Shown here: in pieces, positions 14,226 to 21,239 of the stretch
How positions within the stretch are numbered: the stretch's first letter is position 1
Layout: each line of letters opens with the position of its first letter
Source of the DNA: DATBLY01 sp036555125
GTDB lineage: Bacteria > Actinomycetota > UBA4738 > HRBIN12
Length of the DNA stretch: 22,139 nt
Assembly (NCBI GenBank): GCA_036555125.1
Contig: DATBLY010000138.1
Coordinates: forward strand, 1-22,139
Reading direction: 5' to 3'
Notes under the pieces: model-generated
What the model saw: only the letters and a program-made list of their open reading frames with translations
Told to the model about the DNA's origin: nothing
The model's database searches: none
Translations under genes and position numbers: made by a program

Positions 14226-14232
14226 CCGGACC

Positions 14233-15873
14233 GTGAGCGTGAGCGAGCACGACGTCGTGATCGTCGGGGGCGGCCACAACGGCCTGGCCTGCGCCGCGTA
14301 CCTCGCGAAGGGCGGCCTCGACGTGGCCGTGCTCGAGCGCCGGGCGGTCGTGGGCGGGGCGGCCGTGACCGAGGAGCCGTGGCCCGGCTATCGGGTCTCC
14401 ACCGCGAGCTACGTCGTGAGCCTCATGCCCGACCGGATCGTCGACGAGCTGGAGCTGAAGCGGCACGGGTACGAGGTCTCGATCATCACCCCCGACTACT
14501 TCGTGCCGTTCCCGGACGGCACGTCGCTGACGCTGTGGGGCAACGTTCCCCGCGACGTCGAGAGCATCGCGCGCCTGAGCCCCCACGACGCCGAGGCCTA
14601 CGTCGCGTTCGACCGATACTTCGAGCGGGTCGCGGACCTGTTGAAGGCGCTGCTGTTCGTCGTCCCGCCGAACCTGTCGATCCGCGAGATGCCGGCGTGG
14701 GCCCGGACCGCTCGCCGCTTCCGGAAGTGGACCGGCCGCGACGTCGCAGAGCTGGTGCGGTTGTTCACGATGAGCGCGAGCGACTTCCTCGACGAGTGGT
14801 TCGAGGACGAACGGGTGAAGGGCGCGCTCGCGACGCAGGCGATCATCGGCGCGTGGTGCGGTCCGATGACGCCCGGGTCGGCCTACGTCCTGATGCATCA
14901 CTGGATCGGCGAGATCGACGGCCACTTCGGCGCCTGGGGCTGGGTGAAGGGCGGCATGGGCGGGGTGTCCGAGGCGATGCGCCGGGCGGCCGAGGACGCC
15001 GGGGCCACCGTCCGGACCGAGGCCGACGTGCGGCGCATCCTGGTGAACTCCTCCGGGCGTGCGGTCGGCGTCGAGCTCGACGACGGGACGCAGGTGCGCG
15101 CGAAGCGCGTCGTGTCGAACGCGCACCCGCGGACCACCTACCTGGACCTGGTGGGCGACGAGCACCTGCCCGATCAGGTGGTCCGCGACATCCGCCGGTT
15201 CCGCAGCCGGAGCGGCTCGGTGAAGGTGCACCTGGCGATGTCGGGCCTGCCGGTCTTCCCCAGCTGGGATCAGCCCGGCGACCCGTACAAGGGGTTGATC
15301 GCCACCTCCCCGTCGATCGAGTACCTCGAGCGCGCCTGGGACGACGCGAAGTACGGCCGCGCGAGCGAACATCCCTACACCGAGGTGGTCTTCCCGACGG
15401 CGCACGAGGACGGGCTCACGCCCGAGGGCAAGCACCTCGTGATCGGCTTCAGCCAGTACGGGCCCTTCGAGCTCCGCGACGGGTCGTGGGAGCGTGAGCG
15501 CGACGCCTACGGGAAGCGCGTGATCGCCGAGTTCGAGCGGTACGCACCGGGGTTCGGCGAGCTGGTCGAGGCGATGGAGGTCCTCGCGCCGCCCGACATC
15601 GAGGAGCGCTTCGGGCTGCTCGGCGGGAACATCATGCAGGGGGAGCTCACGCCCGACCAGATGTTCTCGATGCGTCCGATCCCGGGCTACGGCGACTACC
15701 GCACGCCGGTCGAGGGGTTGTACCTGTGCGGCGGCGGCACGCATCCCGGCGGCGGCGTGATGGGCGTCCCGGGGCGCAACGCGGCGAGCGTCGTGCTGCG
15801 CGACGCGCGGCGCGCCCGGATGGGCGATCGCGCCCGCGGGATCGTCGCGCGCGACGGCGGCGAGCGTCCGTGA
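14233..15873 (+). CDS. FAD-dependent oxidoreductase, second PYROXD2-like paralogue
   Basis: A 546-residue protein of the same COG1233 group as the gene at 3131. Both share VVGGGHNGL-type or IVGGGHNGL-type FAD motifs (here 10-18), a SYVVSLMP segment, ELxLKxHGYxV, RLFTMS, AYVLMHHxIG, a GGMGxVS loop, SRSGSVKV and the ending GGNIMQGELTPDQMFSMRPIPGY. The second FAD motif here is the common form CGGGTHPGGGVMGVPG. The substrate is unknown; amine, fatty-acid or phytoene-like oxidation are all represented among relatives. It is the first gene of a three-gene operon: its TGA stop shares bases with the GTG of the methyltransferase (GTGA). GTG at 14233 is chosen because it begins just before the FAD strand and follows a TAGGCT box by seven bases. 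Confidence 0.9.
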   Translation: MSVSEHDVVIVGGGHNGLACAAYLAKGGLDVAVLERRAVVGGAAVTEEPWPGYRVSTASYVVSLMPDRIVDELELKRHGYEVSIITPDYFVPFPDGTSLTLWGNVPRDVESIARLSPHDAEAYVAFDRYFERVADLLKALLFVVPPNLSIREMPAWARTARRFRKWTGRDVAELVRLFTMSASDFLDEWFEDERVKGALATQAIIGAWCGPMTPGSAYVLMHHWIGEIDGHFGAWGWVKGGMGGVSEAMRRAAEDAGATVRTEADVRRILVNSSGRAVGVELDDGTQVRAKRVVSNAHPRTTYLDLVGDEHLPDQVVRDIRRFRSRSGSVKVHLAMSGLPVFPSWDQPGDPYKGLIATSPSIEYLERAWDDAKYGRASEHPYTEVVFPTAHEDGLTPEGKHLVIGFSQYGPFELRDGSWERERDAYGKRVIAEFERYAPGFGELVEAMEVLAPPDIEERFGLLGGNIMQGELTPDQMFSMRPIPGYGDYRTPVEGLYLCGGGTHPGGGVMGVPGRNAASVVLRDARRARMGDRARGIVARDGGERP

Positions 15874-16631
15874 GTCGCGACGAACCCGCCGCCTGGTGGG
15901 AGGGGTTCTTCGAGACCGCCGCCTGGCAACGGGTCCAGCTCGGCTGGACGTCGGTCGAGGACACGGAAGACCAGGCCGATCGCGTGGTGCGCGCGATGGG
16001 CCTGGAGCCCGGCGATCGGGTGCTGGACGCCCCCTGCGGCGAAGGGCGCCTGGCGATCGAGCTCGCGGCCCGCGGCTTCCGCGTGACGGGGATCGACCGC
16101 TCCGATCGGTTCCTCGAGGCCGGGCGAGAGCGCGCCGCCGCGCGCGGCGTCGGGATCGACCTGCGTGTCGGCGACCTGCGCGACCCGGTTGGGGAGGGCG
16201 GGTTCGACGCCTCGGTCTGCTTCTGGGGAAGCTTCGGGTACTTCGACGATGACGGGAACCGCCGGCAGGCCGCCGCGGCCGCCGGTGCGCTGCGTTCGGG
16301 GGGCCGGTACCTGATCGACACGGTCACGATGGAGACGCTCGCGCCGCGCTTCCGCCCGCGCGACTGGTTCGAGGCGGAGGGGTTCACCGTCACGATGGAG
16401 ACGGCGCTGAACCTGGGTGAGGGCCGGGTCGAGACGACGTGGACGTTCCTCCGGCCCGACGCGCCGCCCGTCGTTCGACGGTCGTCGATCCGCTGCTACA
16501 CCCTCCACGAACTCACCGACCTGCTCCGCGACGCGGGCTTCGACGCGTTCAGCGCCCTCGATGCCGAGCTCGAGCCGTTCGAGCTGGGCTCGGGCCGGCT
16601 CTGGCTCGTCGCGACGAAGGGCGACGGCTGA
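15870..16631 (+). CDS. SAM-dependent methyltransferase, class I
   Basis: A 253-residue cytoplasmic methyltransferase. Motif I VLDAPCGEGR (51-60) binds S-adenosylmethionine, and the acidic residue ending strand 2 is Asp76 in VTGIDRS. GDLRDP (101-106) and FWGSFGYFDD follow, the latter common in methyltransferase_11/25-type proteins. An N-terminal WWEGFFETAAWQR helix and a C-terminal beta-rich tail (SIRCYTLHELTDLLRDAGF) are typical of small-molecule methyltransferases, but the acceptor cannot be predicted. GTG at 15870 overlaps the upstream stop by four bases, and its own TGA overlaps the amidase ATG (TGATG). The three genes are therefore translationally coupled, so methylation probably belongs to the same pathway as the oxidoreductase and amidase. 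Confidence 0.88.
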   Translation: MSRDEPAAWWEGFFETAAWQRVQLGWTSVEDTEDQADRVVRAMGLEPGDRVLDAPCGEGRLAIELAARGFRVTGIDRSDRFLEAGRERAAARGVGIDLRVGDLRDPVGEGGFDASVCFWGSFGYFDDDGNRRQAAAAAGALRSGGRYLIDTVTMETLAPRFRPRDWFEAEGFTVTMETALNLGEGRVETTWTFLRPDAPPVVRRSSIRCYTLHELTDLLRDAGFDAFSALDAELEPFELGSGRLWLVATKGDG

Positions 16632-18019
16632 TGCTCGCCGAGCTCGCGGCCGCGGTGCGCGAGCGACGGGTCTCGTCCGAGGAGCTGGTCCGCCGGTCGC
16701 TCGAGCGGATCGAGCGGCTCGACGAACCGATCCACGCCGTGGTGGCGCTGCGCGCGGACGAGGCGCTCGACGAGGCGCGCGCGCTCGACGCGCGCACAGC
16801 CGCCGGTGCCGACCCCCGCCGGCCGCTCGCGGGTCTCCCGCTCCTGGTGAAGGACGGCGAGGACGTCGCGGGGATGCGGACCACGTACGGGTCGCTCCTG
16901 TTCGCCGATGCCCCGCCCGCGAGCGCCGACGGCCTCGCGGTCGCCCGGCTGCGGTCGGCAGGGGCGATCGTCGTCGGGAAGTCGAACCTGCCCGAGCTCG
17001 CGTTCGAGGGGTACACGGACAACCGGCTGTTCGGTCCGACCCGGAACCCCTGGGCCCCCGAGTGGTCGCCGGGCGGATCGTCGGGCGGGTCGGGGGCCGC
17101 GCTCGCGATGGGGCTGGCGCCGCTCGCCACGGCGACCGACGGCGGGGGGTCGATCCGGATCCCCGCCACGTTCTGCGGGCTCGTGGGCCTGAAGCCCACC
17201 AACGGGCTGATCGCGCGCGGGCCGCTCCCCTCGTGGATCGACCTCTCCACCTCGGGGCCCCTCGCCACCTGCGTGGCCGACGCGCGGCTGCTGCTCGACG
17301 TCCTGCGCGGACCCGCCCCGGGCGATCCGACGGCGCTCCCATCCTGGACGCCCCGCCCCGGGGTGGCGCCGACCCGCCTGCTCGCCGCGCCGCGGTTCGT
17401 GGACTACGGACCGTTGCCGGAGGGCGTCGCGGCCGCGTTCGAGGCGGCCCTCGCACGGCTCTCCGAGGTCCTCGGCCTTCCGGTCGAGCCGCTCGACGCC
17501 GCGCCGTTCGACGCGACGTCGGACGACGACTGGTTCCTGCAGTGCGCGGTCGAGGAGCTCGTCTGGCTGGGTCGCGAGCGTGTGGAGCGCGAGGCGGAGC
17601 GCCTCACGCACGTGGCGGCGACCATCTTCCGGATCGCGACGGACGCCACGATCGACGACTACGTCGCGGCGCGCCGCCGCCGCTTCGCGTACGCGCGCGC
17701 TCTCGACGAGCTGGTGGCCGGCGACGCGCTCCTCGCCACCCCGACGATGTGTGTGGAAGGGATCCCGGCCGACGGGCGGATGCCGGGCGCGGAGCGCCCG
17801 GGCACGGGCGCGGACGTCTACAACACGCAGACCCAGAACCTGACCGGCCACCCGGCGATCTCGCTGCCGGCCGGCGTCTGCCCGAACGGCGTGCCGTTCG
17901 GGCTGCAGCTCACGGGGCCGCGCTTCGCCGACGACGTCCTGCTGGTGGCCGCGGAGCGCTGGGAGGCGGCGGAGCCGTGGCCGCGCGTGGCGCCCGGGTT
18001 CGCGCCGTTCGACGCCTGA
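16631..18019 (+). CDS. Amidase (amidase signature family)
   Basis: A 462-residue Ser-cisSer-Lys hydrolase, normal in length, hydrolysing a carboxamide to acid and ammonia or amine. The catalytic Lys is in LLVKDG (Lys74), the cis-Ser in SPGGSSGGSG (Ser150) and the nucleophile in TDGGGSIRIP (Ser174); the 24-residue gap between the serines is the family spacing. The C-terminal NLTGHPAISLPAGV segment is also typical. It is not GatA by context: no gatB or gatC is adjacent. Substrate unknown. The ATG shares its A with the TGA of the methyltransferase. The gene ends four bases from the convergent ABC permease, and both stops fall in the small palindrome CTGA-GCCT-TCAG (18016-18027). Confidence 0.93.
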   Translation: MLAELAAAVRERRVSSEELVRRSLERIERLDEPIHAVVALRADEALDEARALDARTAAGADPRRPLAGLPLLVKDGEDVAGMRTTYGSLLFADAPPASADGLAVARLRSAGAIVVGKSNLPELAFEGYTDNRLFGPTRNPWAPEWSPGGSSGGSGAALAMGLAPLATATDGGGSIRIPATFCGLVGLKPTNGLIARGPLPSWIDLSTSGPLATCVADARLLLDVLRGPAPGDPTALPSWTPRPGVAPTRLLAAPRFVDYGPLPEGVAAAFEAALARLSEVLGLPVEPLDAAPFDATSDDDWFLQCAVEELVWLGRERVEREAERLTHVAATIFRIATDATIDDYVAARRRRFAYARALDELVAGDALLATPTMCVEGIPADGRMPGAERPGTGADVYNTQTQNLTGHPAISLPAGVCPNGVPFGLQLTGPRFADDVLLVAAERWEAAEPWPRVAPGFAPFDA

Positions 18020-18023
18020 GCCT

Positions 18024-18830
18024 TCAGCCGATCGCGAGGTCGCGTCGCTCGAACGCCCACACGGCACCCACCGCCGCGACCACGACGATCGCGACCAGGA
18101 GCGCCAGGTGATCGGGCGCGAACCCGTTCCGCAGGGGGATCGAGCCGTTCGCGTAGTAGAAGGGCGACACGAACCGCATCCACGCGGTCGCGTCCGCGAG
18201 GGGCGCCAGCCCGTTCAGCAGGAAGGCCACCACCGCGATCGATGTGGTCAGCCCGATCGCGAGCCCCTTGCGGCCCCGTAGGCAACCGATCGCCAGCGCG
18301 ATCGCGCCGAAGCCGAGCGCGAACACGTACTGGTGGACGGTCGCGGCGAGCAGGTCGACCGGCGACACGGTGAGCCCGACCGGCCGGCCCGTGGCGATCA
18401 GCATGACGTAGAGCACCAGCGCGAGCGCCGCGAGCGCGACGGTCATCGCCCAGAACTTCTGCAGCACGACCGTCCGCCTGGTGACCGGGGTGGCGAGCAG
18501 CAGCTCCAACGTTCCCTTCTCCTCCTCACCGGCGATCGCCCGGGCACCCGCGCCGATCGCGAACACCAAGAAGACGATCGCCCCGTTCCCGGCGAACACC
18601 TGGCTGTTCAGGTAGCCGATCGGCGAGGTGATGTCCGTCTCGGTCCCGACGAAGAGGTTGCGCAGCGACTCGGGGAGCTGCTCGAGGTAGTCCTGGAGCT
18701 CCGACGCGCTGCCCTTCAGGCTGGGGAAGAACGCGATCGTGATCGCGACGAACCCGACGATCCCGAGCGTCCACCACAGGAGCGCGCGCCGCTGCTCCCA
18801 CAACGACTTCCGGAAGACGTTACGGAGCAT
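18024..18830 (-). CDS. ABC-2 type transporter permease
   Basis: A 268-residue membrane protein with about six predicted helices (near 17-36, 82-100, 127-148, 165-184, 190-212 and 238-258). GEEEKGTLELLLATPVTRRT lies between the second and third and is the characteristic cytosolic coupling segment of this exporter group. It should form the membrane channel with the ATPase encoded just upstream; the reading frames overlap by 11 bases (ATG at 18830, TAA of the ATPase at 18820-18822). The cargo is unknown: relatives export drugs, peptides, lipids or polysaccharides, and some are involved in self-resistance. No periplasmic binding protein is present, consistent with export. Confidence 0.9.
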   Translation of the reverse strand: MLRNVFRKSLWEQRRALLWWTLGIVGFVAITIAFFPSLKGSASELQDYLEQLPESLRNLFVGTETDITSPIGYLNSQVFAGNGAIVFLVFAIGAGARAIAGEEEKGTLELLLATPVTRRTVVLQKFWAMTVALAALALVLYVMLIATGRPVGLTVSPVDLLAATVHQYVFALGFGAIALAIGCLRGRKGLAIGLTTSIAVVAFLLNGLAPLADATAWMRFVSPFYYANGSIPLRNGFAPDHLALLVAIVVVAAVGAVWAFERRDLAIG

Positions 18831-19749
18831 CCGAGCCGGCCTCTCCCTGGCCCCCCGGTGCGCCTGCGTCGCTCCCGTAGAAGGCGAGGAAGACCTCCTC
18901 GAGCGAGGGCTTCTCGCTCACCAGGTCGACGACGTGCGCCGCCCCGAGCGCCTTGACGAACGGGTCCAGGTCTCCGACGACGCGGCACCGCACCGTTGAG
19001 CCGTCCGCGACGAGGTCGCGCACCGCTTCGAGCACCCGAAGCGTCTCGAGCGGAGGATCGCCGGCGAACCGCACCTCCACGGTTCGGACCGCCCGCGCCG
19101 TCAGCTCGTGGACGCCCGCGACCTCCACGATCCGACCCTCGCGGATGATCCCGACGCGGTCGCACATCCGCTCGACCTCCGGCAGGACGTGCGAGGAGAG
19201 CAGGACGGTTCGTCCCTCGTCGCGCACCTCGTCGATCAGCTCGAAGAACGACTGCTGGACGAGGGGGTCGAGGCCCTGGGTCGGCTCGTCCAGGACGAGC
19301 AGCTCCGGCCCGTGCATCAGGGCCTGGACCAGGGCGACCTTCTGCCGGTTCCCGTGGGAGAGGCGGTCGATCCGGATCGTGGGGTCGAGGTCGATCCGCT
19401 CGGCGATGCGGTCGGCGCCCCCTGGGTCGACGCCGCCCCGGAGGTTGCCCAGGTAGGTGAAGAGCTCGCGCCCCGTCATCTTCTCGTACAGCGCGACGTC
19501 GCCGGAGACGAACCCGATCCGACCGTGGATCGCCGGGGCCTGCAGGTGCGCGTCGAGGTCGAAGATGCGCGCGCCCCCCGACGTCGGCCGGATGAAGTCG
19601 AGCAACGTGCGCAGCGTGGTCGTCTTGCCGGCGCCGTTCGGGCCGAGGAACCCGAACACCTCGCCGGGTTCGACCTCGAAGGTCACGTCGAGGATGCCGC
19701 GGCTCGTGCCGTACCACTTCGTGAGGCGGTCCGTGGCGATGATGCTCAC
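18820..19749 (-). CDS. ABC transporter ATP-binding protein (ABC-2 exporter type)
   Basis: A 309-residue ATPase. Walker A GPNGAGKTT (36-44), signature LSHGNRQK (130-137), Walker B LLVLDE (150-155), D-loop GLDP (159-162) and H-loop SSH (185-187) are intact. The segment where the Q-loop Gln is expected reads GFVSGD (79-84), so Gln is replaced; this is seen in some ABC-2 exporters, so it is unlikely to mean loss of function. A C-terminal extension of about 100 residues (VRTVEVRFAGDPP onward) is typical of drug/lipid exporter ATPases. The start is GTG at 19749, overlapping the stop of the upstream oxidase by four bases (GTGA). It pairs with the permease downstream. Confidence 0.93.
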   Translation of the reverse strand: MSIIATDRLTKWYGTSRGILDVTFEVEPGEVFGFLGPNGAGKTTTLRTLLDFIRPTSGGARIFDLDAHLQAPAIHGRIGFVSGDVALYEKMTGRELFTYLGNLRGGVDPGGADRIAERIDLDPTIRIDRLSHGNRQKVALVQALMHGPELLVLDEPTQGLDPLVQQSFFELIDEVRDEGRTVLLSSHVLPEVERMCDRVGIIREGRIVEVAGVHELTARAVRTVEVRFAGDPPLETLRVLEAVRDLVADGSTVRCRVVGDLDPFVKALGAAHVVDLVSEKPSLEEVFLAFYGSDAGAPGGQGEAGSDAP

Positions 19750-21170
19750 GGGCCCAGGTTGTACCCGAGCCGCCGAGGGAGCCGCGCCACGAAGTCGACG
19801 ATCGGGCTGACCTCCTCGCCGCGGTCCTCGTGCTGGTCCTTGTGCCAGATCGCCTTGTTCGCGACGAAGGCGCCGGGCGAGCGCACGGGCTCGGGCGGGA
19901 ACCGCAGCGGTGCCTCGGTCACGATGGGCAGGGAGGAGAGCTCCGGCTCGTCGACGGCGAGGACCTTCGCGGCCAGGATCCGGCCGCCCAGGTGGGACGG
20001 GCCGACGCCGTTGCCCGTGTACCCCAGCCCGTAGTGGACGTCGCCCTTCTCGAGCGAACCGAAGAACGGGAGGTGGTGGCCGGCCACATCGATCGGGCCA
20101 CCCCAGCCGGCCTCGATCGGCACGTCGGCGAACGACGGGAACATACGGCGCAGGTCCTCGACGGCGACGGCGATCCCGCGTTCGTCCCAGGCGAACCGGG
20201 GCCCGATCCGCCGGGCGAGACCGGGCTGGAGCCCCCCGACGCCGAACGCGATCCGGCCGTCGGGGGTCGTCCGCAGATAGTGGAGCGCCGCCCGGTGGTC
20301 CCAGACGCCGACGCCGTTCGTCCAGCGGATCTCCGCGAGCTTCTCGGGGGCGGGGGCGGTGAGCGCGATGTAGCTCCCGCGCACCGTGAGCAGGCGGTGG
20401 AAGCGCTTCCACGAGACCGCCCAGGCGTTCAGCGCGATCACGGCCGCTCCCGCCTTCACCCGACCGCCGGGCGTCTCGACGATCGAGGGCGACCCGGCGC
20501 CGAAGCGCGTGACCGGCGTCCGCTCGAAGATCCGGACCCCGCGCTCGAGGAGGACCCGACGGAGGCCGCGCGCCAGGCGCGCCGGCTGCACCGTGGCCCC
20601 GTGGGGTGTGTAGACGCCGCCGTGGACGTTCGGGGAGTCGAGCATCGCGCGCGCGGCCTCCCGGTCGAGCACCCGGAAGAGGTCGTGCACGCCCAGCCGC
20701 TCGGCCGCCATGATCGTGCCGGCCCAATACCCGATCTGCGCCTCCGAGCTCGCCACCCCCAGGTCGCCGTCGGGTCGGAACCACGCGTCGATCGCGTGGT
20801 CCTCGCAGAACCGGCCGATCGCTCGGACGCTCTCCTCCCCGGCGTTGCAGAGCGCGAGCGTCGGCCCGTCGCCGAAGCGCCGGCAGAGCTCGGCCATCCC
20901 GCTCCACCAGCTGTTCACGAAGCCGCCGTTGCGACCGGACGGGCCGCCGCCGCAGATGTCCTGCTCCAGCAGGACCACGTCCAGGTCGGGCTCCCGCTCC
21001 TTCAGGAACCACGCCGTCCACATCCCGGTGTATCCCCCGCCGAGGATCGCGACGTCCGCGGAGGCGTCGGCGTCGAGCGGCGGCGCGGGCTCGCCCGGGT
21101 CGGCGGCGAGGGCGTCGCGGAGCCACCAGCTCCGTCCGGCGTCGGTCGGGATGTCGGGATGCGTGCCCAT
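19746..21170 (-). CDS. FAD-dependent amino acid/amine oxidoreductase (DAO fold)
   Basis: A 474-residue flavoprotein of the D-amino-acid oxidase superfamily. The FAD motif DVAILGGGYTGMWTAW lies at about 39-54, followed by VVLLEQDICGGGPSGRNGGF, a signature shared with gamma-glutamylputrescine oxidase (PuuB) and glycine/sarcosine-type oxidases. Near the C-terminus GLGYTGNGVGPSHLGGRILA supplies the second FAD contact. Substrate is uncertain: no puuA, puuC or puuD gene is nearby, so a putrescine role is only a suggestion. The ATG at 21170 has AAGGAG a few bases upstream. It is the first gene of an operon with the ABC-2 exporter, an unusual pairing. It is divergent from ilvD. Confidence 0.88.
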   Translation of the reverse strand: MGTHPDIPTDAGRSWWLRDALAADPGEPAPPLDADASADVAILGGGYTGMWTAWFLKEREPDLDVVLLEQDICGGGPSGRNGGFVNSWWSGMAELCRRFGDGPTLALCNAGEESVRAIGRFCEDHAIDAWFRPDGDLGVASSEAQIGYWAGTIMAAERLGVHDLFRVLDREAARAMLDSPNVHGGVYTPHGATVQPARLARGLRRVLLERGVRIFERTPVTRFGAGSPSIVETPGGRVKAGAAVIALNAWAVSWKRFHRLLTVRGSYIALTAPAPEKLAEIRWTNGVGVWDHRAALHYLRTTPDGRIAFGVGGLQPGLARRIGPRFAWDERGIAVAVEDLRRMFPSFADVPIEAGWGGPIDVAGHHLPFFGSLEKGDVHYGLGYTGNGVGPSHLGGRILAAKVLAVDEPELSSLPIVTEAPLRFPPEPVRSPGAFVANKAIWHKDQHEDRGEEVSPIVDFVARLPRRLGYNLGP

Positions 21171-21187
21171 CGGCTCCTTCCGGTTGG

Positions 21188-21193
21188 TACCGT
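21188..21193 (+). promoter_or_regulatory. Putative -10 of ilvD
   Basis: TACCGT (TAnnnT type), with the start codon about 46 bases on and GGAGG (21223-21227) 12 bases before the ATG. The region also holds the leader of the divergent oxidase gene; no -35 can be assigned. Confidence 0.3.
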
Positions 21194-21239
21194 GGCGGGC
21201 CTCATCCTGCCACAGCCGTCCCGGAGGTTCCGTTCCCAG

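Noticed and set aside
16631..18019. Amidase as the GatA subunit of tRNA amidotransferase
   Set aside because: No gatB or gatC adjacent, and operon partners are an oxidoreductase and a methyltransferase.
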